Below are positions 1 to 6,004 of a stretch of 9,455 nt of DNA, piece after piece. Both the position numbers and the translations under genes were made by a program. Positions within the stretch are counted from its first letter, which is position 1. Each line of letters begins with the position of its first letter. This stretch comes from Deltaproteobacteria bacterium (GTDB lineage Bacteria; Desulfobacterota; Desulfomonilia; UBA1062). The stretch is taken from assembly GCA_020053185.1 (NCBI GenBank), contig JAGVNP010000071.1, positions 1 through 9,455 of the forward strand. The letters run 5' to 3'. The notes beneath the pieces were generated by a model that worked only from the letters and a program-made list of their open reading frames with translations, was not told the origin of the DNA and did not search any database.

Positions 1-2
1 GG

Positions 3-1013
3 ATTACTCAGTGGATGAACTATGTGCCGAAGCCAGGAGATACGGTTTTTCTCATCAGCAACTACACCCATCTATTTCCTTTTATTATTGGAGGAAGCAG
101 GCTGCTTAATTATTTCAAACCCATTGACCGGATCGATCAGTGGGAGGCTGGCGCATATCTTTATCAGGGCGGATATCTTGATGTAGTGCGCAAAATCGCA
201 CAGCAGACAAAAAAAGAATTCGATGCCTGGGGAGTAGCGGTTGTTGTCCCCATGCTTGATGCTGTGTACCATCTTTTTACTGAAGTGCATCCAAAAGAAA
301 TGGCCGTAGAGCATGGTCAGGAATTCATCAGCTTTCATGAGTGGTTGCTGGAAAAGATTGCATCTGGTGAGATCGCGCTGCCAAATAAATTGAATATGAA
401 AATCACGGTTCATGACAACTGCTACTCAAAAATACCTGGCAAAAAATACTGGGAGACTCCACGCGCAATCATGGAAAAATGCGGATGCGAAATTGTAGAA
501 ATGAAACATTCAAAACAGGATGCTTTGTGCTGCGGGTTCGGCGCAGGTGCATCATGGAAACACAACATCTCGATACCGTTTGATATTATTTCTGAAGGTG
601 CAAAGCGCATCAGAGAGGCAGAGGAAACCGGAGCTGATGCGCTTGTATCCTATTGCGGGGGGTGCATATATCTTCTGTGGGCAGCAAGAGAACTGCTTGG
701 CAGCAAGATCGATCTCTTTCATATGGTCGAGCTGGTGCGGCTGGCTATGGGTGAGAAGCTTGTGTATCCCGAAGCTCATGTGAAACGAGCGTGGGATATT
801 ATTGCAATCATCACCTATCAGTGGCTGCTCTCGCTTTTTCAGAAAAATTTCAGAATTGAACGGATCACATATGACAGCACGAAAAGCACGTTTATCCCGA
901 AGAGATATCCGCTTCTACGGCTTATCCGGACGCTCTTTAAAAGTACGCTCATACGCAGATTCTATGCGATGCTGTTCAGGAAAATATTTATGCCGGTTTT
1001 GAGAACGCGATAA
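3..1013 (+). CDS. HdrB/GlpC-type CCG-domain iron-sulfur protein, 5' end missing
   Basis: This is the C-terminal part of a (Fe-S)-binding protein of the heterodisulfide reductase HdrB/HdrD, GlpC and LutA type. Such proteins act in electron transfer or thiol/disulfide redox chemistry, usually at the membrane or in a soluble complex. The reading frame is open to the window edge, so the ATG at 15 is probably internal and an N-terminal ferredoxin domain may lie upstream. Numbering from that ATG, the second CCG (cysteine-rich) domain is complete: HDNC at C136, a CCG pair at C172-C173 and CGGC at C214 and C217. The first CCG domain (about residues 8-110) keeps the fold pattern, but its cysteine positions read SNY, EAG and MLDAV. 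After residue 250 come a hydrophobic stretch (260-279) and a basic tail ending at 332. The gene converges on the secreted-protein gene and shares a terminator with it. The family call is firm; the redox partner is unknown. Confidence 0.85.
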   Translation: MTQWMNYVPKPGDTVFLISNYTHLFPFIIGGSRLLNYFKPIDRIDQWEAGAYLYQGGYLDVVRKIAQQTKKEFDAWGVAVVVPMLDAVYHLFTEVHPKEMAVEHGQEFISFHEWLLEKIASGEIALPNKLNMKITVHDNCYSKIPGKKYWETPRAIMEKCGCEIVEMKHSKQDALCCGFGAGASWKHNISIPFDIISEGAKRIREAEETGADALVSYCGGCIYLLWAARELLGSKIDLFHMVELVRLAMGEKLVYPEAHVKRAWDIIAIITYQWLLSLFQKNFRIERITYDSTKSTFIPKRYPLLRLIRTLFKSTLIRRFYAMLFRKIFMPVLRTR

Positions 1014-1029
1014 GTCATATTGCAACCAT

Positions 1030-1100
1030 GTCATTGCGAGGAGCGTAAGCGACGTGGCAATCTGTTCTGGTGAGATTGCTTCACATTCGTTCGCAATGAC
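1030..1100. repeat. GTCATTGCGA-type palindromic repeat
   Basis: The ends gtcattgcga (1030-1039) and tcgcaatgac (1091-1100) are perfect reverse complements. An inner pair, gcaatct (1057-1063) and agattgc (1073-1079), closes on a 9-nt loop, so the whole unit can fold into one long, imperfect hairpin. The same terminal motif recurs at 4783, which makes this a dispersed element and not a gene-specific structure. Similar non-coding palindromes are common between genes in many bacteria. It lies 17 bases after the stop of the CCG protein. A 9-bp direct repeat (tattgcaac, 1018-1026 and 1122-1130) brackets it loosely. The rest of the gap up to the terminator shows nothing else. Confidence 0.8.
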
Positions 1101-1169
1101 AGCTATAAATAATATCTATTTTATTGCAACTTGGTATCAGATTTTCGGAAGAGAACCAAACTTAAGAAA

Positions 1170-1207
1170 CCCGGAGAGACAAGGAATCCCTCCGGGCGTT
1201 TTTGTTT
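1170..1207 (+). terminator. Rho-independent terminator between convergent genes
   Basis: A perfect 7-bp GC-rich stem (cccggag at 1170-1176, ctccggg at 1190-1196) is followed by cg and a T-rich tail (1199-1207). This is a good terminator for the + strand CCG-protein gene. The tail overlaps the stop codon of the opposing gene (1206-1208). Read on the minus strand, the same hairpin lies about 10 nt after that stop but is followed only by a short T run, so it would be a weaker terminator in that direction. Confidence 0.75.
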
Positions 1208-2603
1208 ACAGGTATCTTTTTCCTACATTGGGCAGAAGCAGAGGCAGGTTTGTCTGCTCCTTGCCATCTACGCGGAACCTTATCGGGTTGTCGATGTAGT
1301 TTACATACTTAACTTCGTCTCCAGGCTTGTAATGAGGAACAAAGTAATGCTCTACAAAGAGATAATACGTGCCTTTTGGCAAATGCGTGGCATCCCAATC
1401 CTGGTACACATATCCGATGGTTCCAGGGATTCTTTCAGGCGGATATTTCTGGTTCACATCATCGATAATACCCATTGTGATCTTTATATGATCTTTGATC
1501 TCAGGGGTTAGGATGGTTCTTGTGAGCAGGGTTCCGAATTTGCCAGTGATCATTCTCCATTCATCAAGTTCCGGATTGAAGAAGTTTTTCTCATCATCGC
1601 TCATCTTTCCATCAATCAGAAAACCTTTTTTATTGTTGGAGCTGTATGCCATGGAGCCTAAAACTTCAGGTGTGTAATCAACTCCAAACCGTGCAATAAA
1701 TGAGGTAAGGACAGTATCCAGCTTGAACGGCACATTGAACACAGCAGGGGTGGTTGCAGTGTCCCTGTGCTCATAGGTGTCAGATACTACGCGCAGCACT
1801 TTTAAGCCGCCGGGAATTTTGCGGTACTGCTCGGCCCGCCTTGTCCACCTGATAGGCCCCACTTTGTAGGTCATGATATCTGATCTGAGCTGCTCCTCGT
1901 TCATCTTTAAGGTAAGCGCTCCGCCTACGGCTTTTATAGATACACGTATCTTGAGACGGTCAACGAAATTCTTTCCAGAGCCGCCTGCGAATTCTGTGAG
2001 GCTCAAATGATCGTAATAAGTAGCAACCTTGCCGTCCTTGGTCTCGATGTATTCTGCGCAATGGTAGTCGCTCTCAAACCGTGAGTCTGTAAGGCTGTAT
2101 TTGAAGCGCACATAATCAGGCTTGGCGCATTTTGCAGGAGGGTTTGACGCAAAGTATAAAAGATAGCACCATCCTTTTTGGCCTGTGAGCGGATCAATCA
2201 CCTCGATCTCTTCGCCTTTTGTATATCCTGAAGGCCACATGTCTGTTGAAATTTTATCTCCCGAGTCATCAGCCATGAACAGGATCTTGTCCCATGTGTC
2301 GAGCTTGCCATTGCTCAGGTCTGAATTGGGCCTTGGGCCTGACGGGAGTATCCAGTCTCCATTCTCGCCTGTCATCTCATCGATCTGGAAGCGGATCGGC
2401 TCGAAAACTCCTTTGGTGCAGGCATACATGCGCAGGTTATTGAGCGGCTTGCCAACGAGATCGTTTGTCATTTTCCCTTCCAGGATCGCCACATCCACCC
2501 AGCGGTCAAAGGTTTTTTTTGCCAGGACATCGGCACTTGCCTGTGTAGATAAAAATATCATACCGATGCAGAAAAGCACGGAATACGCCTTGAAAAGTTT
2601 CAT
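1206..2603 (-). CDS. Secreted protein of unknown function (signal peptide)
   Basis: I do not recognise a named family for this 465-residue protein. The N-terminus is a classical Sec signal peptide: K2 and K5, a hydrophobic core at about residues 8-19, and a likely signal peptidase I site after QASA (A24). The mature protein is therefore probably periplasmic or exported. There is no lipobox and no second membrane segment. The mature part has four cysteines in its N-terminal third (C62, C146, C159, C182), enough for two disulfides, and no CxxCH haem motif. The N-terminal half has an acidic, glycine-rich stretch with a DTWDKILFMADDSGDK segment (102-117), reminiscent of a beta-sandwich or a metal- or carbohydrate-binding loop; this is only a guess. 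The start is well supported by an AGGAGG ribosome site (2609-2614), 5 bases upstream of the ATG. It has its own promoter, so it is probably a single-gene transcript. Confidence 0.85.
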   Translation of the reverse strand: MKLFKAYSVLFCIGMIFLSTQASADVLAKKTFDRWVDVAILEGKMTNDLVGKPLNNLRMYACTKGVFEPIRFQIDEMTGENGDWILPSGPRPNSDLSNGKLDTWDKILFMADDSGDKISTDMWPSGYTKGEEIEVIDPLTGQKGWCYLLYFASNPPAKCAKPDYVRFKYSLTDSRFESDYHCAEYIETKDGKVATYYDHLSLTEFAGGSGKNFVDRLKIRVSIKAVGGALTLKMNEEQLRSDIMTYKVGPIRWTRRAEQYRKIPGGLKVLRVVSDTYEHRDTATTPAVFNVPFKLDTVLTSFIARFGVDYTPEVLGSMAYSSNNKKGFLIDGKMSDDEKNFFNPELDEWRMITGKFGTLLTRTILTPEIKDHIKITMGIIDDVNQKYPPERIPGTIGYVYQDWDATHLPKGTYYLFVEHYFVPHYKPGDEVKYVNYIDNPIRFRVDGKEQTNLPLLLPNVGKRYL

Positions 2604-2654
2604 TTTTTCCTCCTAGTTTACTAAAAACTTTGGATATGATCTGTTTATTTTTTC

Positions 2655-2683
2655 AGCATATCCAAGAGCCTTTTTCCTGTCAA
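2655..2683 (-). promoter_or_regulatory. Sigma-70-type promoter for the secreted-protein gene
   Basis: On the minus strand a perfect TTGACA (2678-2683) is followed by a 17-bp spacer and TATGCT (2655-2660, 4 of 6 to consensus). This predicts a transcript start near 2648 and a leader of about 45 nt carrying the AGGAGG site. The -35 box lies inside the left arm of the inverted repeat at 2678-2709. Confidence 0.6.
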
Positions 2684-2709
2684 GGTAAAGAGATGAAAAC
2701 ACCTTGACA
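2678..2709. promoter_or_regulatory. Inverted repeat holding both divergent -35 boxes
   Basis: The arms tgtcaaggt (2678-2686) and accttgaca (2701-2709) are perfect 9-bp reverse complements separated by 14 bases. Each arm contains one TTGACA, reading outwards: leftwards to the secreted-protein gene and rightwards to the tRNA genes. It could be a dimeric regulator's operator covering both promoters, or simply two good -35 boxes with matching flanks. There is no T tract, so it is not a terminator. Confidence 0.5.
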
Positions 2710-2733
2710 AGGGTTTGAGCTTATGGCTAGAAG
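2704..2733 (+). promoter_or_regulatory. Likely promoter for the tRNA-Gln/tRNA-Glu genes
   Basis: A perfect TTGACA (2704-2709) is followed, at an 18-bp spacing, by TAGAAG (2728-2733, 4 of 6 to consensus). Transcription would begin about 7 nt or less before the mature tRNA-Gln 5' end at 2747, giving a very short leader for RNase P to remove. The -10 box is weak, but the position directly before the tRNAs supports the call. Confidence 0.5.
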
Positions 2734-2746
2734 ATTGGCCTGAGCT

Positions 2747-2820
2747 TGGGGGATCGTCCAATGGTAGGACTACGGACTCTGACTCCGTCAATCTAGGTTC
2801 GAATCCTGGTCCCTCAGCCA
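2747..2820 (+). tRNA. trnQ: tRNA-Gln, anticodon CUG
   Basis: The complete cloverleaf can be drawn: acceptor stem 2747-2753 with 2810-2816 (one G-U pair), D stem gtcc/ggac (2756-2759, 2767-2770), anticodon stem acgga/tccgt (2772-2776, 2784-2788), anticodon CTG at 2779-2781, and an encoded CCA at 2818-2820. The first pair is U1-A72 and the discriminator is G73. Both are known identity elements for GlnRS in E. coli, which fits the glnS gene just downstream. C34 restricts it to CAG codons, so a UUG isoacceptor for CAA must exist elsewhere. Confidence 0.95.
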
Positions 2821-2827
2821 TAATAAT

Positions 2828-2902
2828 GGTCCCATCGTCTAGTGGTTAGGACGCTGGCCTCTCACGCCGGAAACAGGGGTTCGACTCCCCTTGGGACTAC
2901 CA
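2828..2902 (+). tRNA. trnE: tRNA-Glu, anticodon CUC
   Basis: The full cloverleaf is visible: acceptor stem 2828-2834 with 2892-2898 (G1-U72 wobble), D stem gtct/ggac, anticodon stem ctggc/gccgg (2854-2858, 2866-2870), anticodon CTC at 2861-2863, T stem agggg/cccct (2875-2879, 2887-2891), and an encoded CCA at 2900-2902. It starts 7 bases after tRNA-Gln, so both are surely one transcript. With C34 it reads mainly GAG; a UUC isoacceptor should exist elsewhere. Confidence 0.95.
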
Positions 2903-2910
2903 TAAAAGTC

Positions 2911-2952
2911 AAAAGGGTTGCATGGCATAATGCAACCCTTTTTCTTGTTTTT
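2911..2952 (+). terminator. Strong terminator after the tRNA pair
   Basis: A perfect 13-bp stem (2911-2923 with 2930-2942) closes a 6-nt loop (2924-2929) and is followed by an interrupted T tract running to 2952. It begins 8 bases after the CCA of tRNA-Glu. It should end tRNA transcription and so separate the tRNAs from glnS, unless read-through is allowed. No anti-terminator fold is obvious in the short leader, so I do not call it an attenuator. Confidence 0.85.
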
Positions 2953-2974
2953 ATCCATGGTTGTAGGCACAGTG

Positions 2975-3003
2975 TTTAAAATTCCGATTGCCTGTGCTAT
3001 AGG
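2975..3003 (+). promoter_or_regulatory. Likely glnS promoter
   Basis: TTTAAA (2975-2980, 4 of 6) and TATAGG (2998-3003, 4 of 6) are spaced by exactly 17 bp, placing a start near 3010. That gives a leader of about 29 nt to the ATG at 3039, and it would leave almost no leader for the upstream TTG at 3012. The boxes are individually weak. The placement just after the tRNA terminator makes a separate glnS promoter likely. Confidence 0.45.
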
Positions 3004-3038
3004 GTACATGCTTGGAAAACCACTCAGACAAGGAATAT

Positions 3039-4727
3039 ATGGAACAAGACGCAGACAACAAAGGATCGATTGAAAACGAAAAGCCCGCTGACTTTGTCCG
3101 CACAATCATCAAAAGTGACAGGCAATCTGGTAAGTGCGGCGGAAAAGTAATCACCCGTTTTCCGCCAGAGCCGAACGGATACCTTCATATCGGACATGCA
3201 AAATCCATATGTCTGAACTTCGGAATTGCCAAGGAATTCAGCGGCAGATGCCATCTGCGCTTTGACGACACAAACCCTGAAAAAGAAGAAACCGAGTACG
3301 TAGAATCTATCAAGGACAATATCAGATGGCTCGGCTTTGATTGGGCTGAACATCTCTATTATGCATCAGACTACTATGAGCAGATCTACCGGTATGCAAT
3401 CCTTCTCATCAAAGAAGGCAAGGCCTATGTATGCGATCTGAGTCCAGATGAAGTCAGACAATGCCGGGGCACACTGACTGAGCCAGGCAAAGAAAGTCCA
3501 TACAGGAATCGTCCGGTTGCAGAAAATCTTGATCTATTCGAGCGCATGAGGGCTGGCGAATTTGAGGATGGGTCTAGGGTTCTCAGGGCTAAGATCGATA
3601 TGGCATCGCCCAACATTAATCTACGAGACCCTGTGATGTACCGCATACTCCGAGCAGAACATCACAGGACAGGTAATTTGTGGTGCATATATCCAATGTA
3701 TGACTTTGCCCACCCAATTTCTGATGCGCTTGAAGATATTACACATTCTATCTGCACCCTGGAGTTCGAAGACCACAGACCGCTTTATGACTGGTTCCTT
3801 GATAATCTCCCTGTCCCATGTCATCCTCAGCAGATCGAGTTTGCACGCCTGAATTTGAGCTATACAGTCATGAGCAAGCGCAAGCTTCTCGAACTGGTTG
3901 AGGGAAACCATGTATCAGGATGGGATGATCCGCGCATGCCAACCATCTCTGGTCTGCGCAGGCGCGGATACACGCCTGATGCGATCCGCAAATTTTGCGA
4001 GCGCATTGGTGTTGCAAAGAGGGACAGCGTAATTGACATGGCTCTCCTTGAGCACACGATCCGTGAAGATTTGAATGAAAAGGCAAAGCGCGTCATGTGC
4101 GTGCTGAGACCTGTAAAAGTTATCATTGATAATTATCCTGAAGATAAAATCGAAGAATTCGAGATCCCATACCACCCTGAAAACACGTCAATGGGTTCCA
4201 GAAAGGTTCTGTTCTCCAGAGAGATCTATATAGAGAAAGACGATTTCATGGAAGAACCTACAAAGAAATTCTTCCGACTTGCTCCAGGGTGCGAGGTAAG
4301 GCTCAGAGGCGCATATTTCATTACGTGCACCAATGTGAAAAAGAATGGGGCAGGAGAGATAGTCGAGATTCACTGCACATATGATCCTGCTACGCGTGGC
4401 GGGGATGCTGCTGATGGCCGCAAGGTAAAAGGGACCCTTCACTGGGTATCAGCATCCCGTTCAATCCCGATAGAGGTTAGGCTGTACGAGAGGCTGTTTA
4501 CTGTAGAAAATCCCAATGCAGATGATTTTAAGGAATACCTGAATCCCAATTCCCTTGAGATCTTGACATCGATGACAGAGTCTGGCCTTAAGGATGCGCA
4601 GACAGAGTCTTGTTATCAGTTTGAGCGGCAGGGCTATTTTTGTGCAGACATGCGCGACTCGACGGCTGGAAAACTTGTGTTCAACCGAACAGTTACTTTG
4701 CGTGATTCCTGGGCAAAAAAGAAATAA
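3039..4727 (+). CDS. glnS: Glutaminyl-tRNA synthetase (GlnRS)
   Basis: GlnRS joins glutamine to tRNA-Gln using ATP in the cytoplasm. The protein (562 residues from this ATG) closely follows E. coli GlnRS (about 554) along its full length. It has the class I HIGH motif at residues 50-53 within PPEPNGYLHIGHAKS, an RFDDTNP segment just after it, and the KMSKS equivalent VMSKR at 277-281. The C-terminal beta-barrel anticodon-binding half ends in a typical NRTVTLRDSWAK. I chose the ATG at 3039 because AAGGA lies 4 bases upstream and it still leaves 18 residues before the conserved region. A TTG at 3012 is in frame but sits almost on the predicted transcript start. The gene lies just after a GlnRS-type tRNA-Gln, so direct glutaminylation of tRNA-Gln is expected in this organism. 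Confidence 0.97.
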   Translation: MEQDADNKGSIENEKPADFVRTIIKSDRQSGKCGGKVITRFPPEPNGYLHIGHAKSICLNFGIAKEFSGRCHLRFDDTNPEKEETEYVESIKDNIRWLGFDWAEHLYYASDYYEQIYRYAILLIKEGKAYVCDLSPDEVRQCRGTLTEPGKESPYRNRPVAENLDLFERMRAGEFEDGSRVLRAKIDMASPNINLRDPVMYRILRAEHHRTGNLWCIYPMYDFAHPISDALEDITHSICTLEFEDHRPLYDWFLDNLPVPCHPQQIEFARLNLSYTVMSKRKLLELVEGNHVSGWDDPRMPTISGLRRRGYTPDAIRKFCERIGVAKRDSVIDMALLEHTIREDLNEKAKRVMCVLRPVKVIIDNYPEDKIEEFEIPYHPENTSMGSRKVLFSREIYIEKDDFMEEPTKKFFRLAPGCEVRLRGAYFITCTNVKKNGAGEIVEIHCTYDPATRGGDAADGRKVKGTLHWVSASRSIPIEVRLYERLFTVENPNADDFKEYLNPNSLEILTSMTESGLKDAQTESCYQFERQGYFCADMRDSTAGKLVFNRTVTLRDSWAKKK

Positions 4728-4777
4728 CCAGTCGATTACAATAAGGACATTTTTTCTATGAGATCTTGCATAATACC

Positions 4778-4912
4778 TTTTTGTCATTGCGAGCGCAGCG
4801 AAGCAATCTGACTGTAAAGCAGTCATCCTGAGGACAATGCCCGAAGGATCTTATAATATCCTTCACTTCGTTCAGGACAGGCTTAAGCTTACTCTCCTCG
4901 CGATGACAAAAA
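4778..4912. repeat. Composite GTCATTGCGAG palindromic repeat
   Basis: The ends, tttttgtcattgcgag (4778-4793) and ctcgcgatgacaaaaa (4897-4912), are reverse complements except for one position. The left arm continues as gcgcagcgaagcaatct, the same family as the unit at 1030-1100. The interior instead holds a second palindrome (4822-4878). T runs precede and A runs follow, so neither strand shows a proper terminator tail. It fills most of the 220-bp gap between the convergent glnS and acyltransferase genes; nothing else is visible there. Confidence 0.7.
4822..4878. repeat. Nested GTCATCCTGAGGA-type palindrome
   Basis: Inside the larger repeat, gtcatcctgaggac begins a second hairpin unit. Its inner arms are aaggat (4844-4849) and atcctt (4858-4863), and its outer arms are tcctga (4826-4831) and tcagga (4872-4877). 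It resembles another widespread bacterial intergenic palindrome that shares the GTCAT terminus with the first family. Its right end lacks the expected ATGAC, so it is incomplete or decayed. Confidence 0.6.
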
Positions 4913-4947
4913 AACGATCATGAGAAGGTCTATATAAAAAAACCGAT

Positions 4948-5859
4948 TTATTTACCTTCGCGTGGCGGATTCAGCAAGGATTCGATAGTTGCATCCTTTT
5001 TTGTCCAGAGTTCATTCAACCAGGAAAAGAAGTATTTGCGGTATGCCTCATCTTCAGCATAATCTCCGGTGATTTCTTTTTGAATAGGGATGGTCTCCAC
5101 CCTCACAACAATGTTAGTGACCTTGCCGCACAGGAATGCCCAGAAACTCTTGTCTTCCCTGTTGTCCGGATACACGATAGTCACATTTACAATGGACTGA
5201 AGCTGATCCTGCATGGCTGAGAGAACAAAAGAGATGCCGCCTGCCTTGGGCTTCAGAAGATTTTTGAAAGGAGATTTCTGCTTATCATGCTTTTCTTTGG
5301 TGAACCGCGTTCCCTCCACAAAGTTCATAACAGAGACCGGTGTTGTCTTGAACTTCTCGCATGCTTTTCGCGTGGTCTCCATGTCCTTGCCCTTTAAGTG
5401 AGGATTTTTTTTGAGAAACTCTTCTGAGTATCGTTTCATGAACGGGTATTCGAGCGCCCACCAGACAAGCCCCATGATAGGAACCCAGATAAGCTCTTTT
5501 TTCAGGAAAAATTTCAAGAACGGAATCTTGCGGAAAAGAACCTTTTGCAGCACGAGTATGTCGACCCATGTCTGATGATTTGAGACCACCAGATACCATC
5601 CGTTCAGATCAAGGCCTTCAAGCCCTTTCACGTCCCATCTTACCTTTTTTGTGAGAGCAATGTTCAGGCTGTTTATGAATATCCAGCTTTCTGCAATAAA
5701 GAGAACTATCTTGCCGCAAAAATTGCGCCATGCCTTGATCGGTATGATAAATTTCAAGAAGGCCATCGGAAACAGAAAAATGGACCAGAACAAGGTATTG
5801 ACCAAGTATAAAAGAAATGAGATTGCGCCGATTATTGGTCCTGGCAAAAAGCTTAACAT
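4948..5859 (-). CDS. YihG-like lysophospholipid acyltransferase
   Basis: This 303-residue protein belongs to the PlsC/LPLAT acyltransferase superfamily, which moves an acyl chain to a lysophospholipid or lysophosphatidic acid at the inner membrane. From memory it follows E. coli YihG through most of its length, including a GKDMETTRKACEKF segment and the SWLNELW region near the end. The catalytic HX4D motif is H95-D100 in NHQTWVD. The substrate-binding motif is EGTR at 182-185 within NFVEGTRF. An N-terminal hydrophobic region (about 9-40) should anchor it in the membrane, with a second hydrophobic patch at 51-68. GAGGAG (5868-5873) lies 8 bases before the ATG. It is 145 bases downstream of the DUF151 gene and has a possible promoter of its own, so it may be a separate unit. 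Acyl-chain preference cannot be read from the sequence. Confidence 0.92.
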   Translation of the reverse strand: MLSFLPGPIIGAISFLLYLVNTLFWSIFLFPMAFLKFIIPIKAWRNFCGKIVLFIAESWIFINSLNIALTKKVRWDVKGLEGLDLNGWYLVVSNHQTWVDILVLQKVLFRKIPFLKFFLKKELIWVPIMGLVWWALEYPFMKRYSEEFLKKNPHLKGKDMETTRKACEKFKTTPVSVMNFVEGTRFTKEKHDKQKSPFKNLLKPKAGGISFVLSAMQDQLQSIVNVTIVYPDNREDKSFWAFLCGKVTNIVVRVETIPIQKEITGDYAEDEAYRKYFFSWLNELWTKKDATIESLLNPPREGK

Positions 5860-5907
5860 TGTTGGTCTCCTCTCGTGCTCACGATGCTTGTCCTTGCTTT
5901 TGCCTAT

Positions 5908-5935
5908 ACCATAGATGGGTAAATCGATATGTAAA
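5908..5935 (-). promoter_or_regulatory. Possible promoter for the acyltransferase gene
   Basis: On the minus strand TTTACA (5930-5935, 5 of 6) is followed by a 16-bp spacer and TATGGT (5908-5913, 4 of 6). This predicts a leader of about 40 nt to the ATG at 5859. The surrounding AT-rich sequence raises the chance of a false match. Confidence 0.4.
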
Positions 5936-5970
5936 ATAAATGTAAATGTTGGGTTTTTGATTTAAAAAGT

Positions 5971-6003
5971 AGCTGAATGCTGATCCCCGAAAGCTGAGAG
6001 CTT
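5971..6003. repeat. Degenerate heptanucleotide tandem repeat
   Basis: The bases from 5971 read in steps of seven as agctgaa, tgctgat, ccccgaa, agctgag and a partial agctt, following a (A/T)GCTGA(A/T) pattern. It ends just short of the DUF151 stop codon. It is short and degenerate, so it may be a relic of a longer tandem array. Confidence 0.4.
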
Positions 6004-6004
6004 A

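Noticed and set aside
1030..1100. CRISPR repeat
   Set aside because: There is a single unit here, without regular spacers; the distant related copy is a larger composite palindrome.
2185..2616. A 143-residue + strand open frame inside the secreted-protein gene
   Set aside because: It is a shadow of the minus-strand gene, which has a signal peptide, promoter and strong ribosome site.
3012..3014. TTG as the start of glnS
   Set aside because: It sits next to the predicted transcript start, has a poor ribosome site, and the ATG at 3039 with AAGGA keeps all conserved sequence.
2911..3038. T-box or other riboswitch controlling glnS
   Set aside because: The leader is too short, and I see no T-box sequence, specifier stem or competing anti-terminator fold.
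2839..3105. Minus-strand open frame antisense to tRNA-Glu, with a GSRTPVSGVRGQRPN segment
   Set aside because: That peptide is the antisense translation of the tRNA-Glu gene and a known kind of false protein call; it has no start signals.
4461..4826. A 121-residue minus-strand open frame over the glnS end and the repeat
   Set aside because: It overlaps clearly coding glnS and continues into palindromic repeat DNA; no ribosome site supports it.
4778..4912. A terminator for glnS or the acyltransferase gene
   Set aside because: The hairpin is long, but neither strand shows a T tract after it; in both directions an A run follows the stem.
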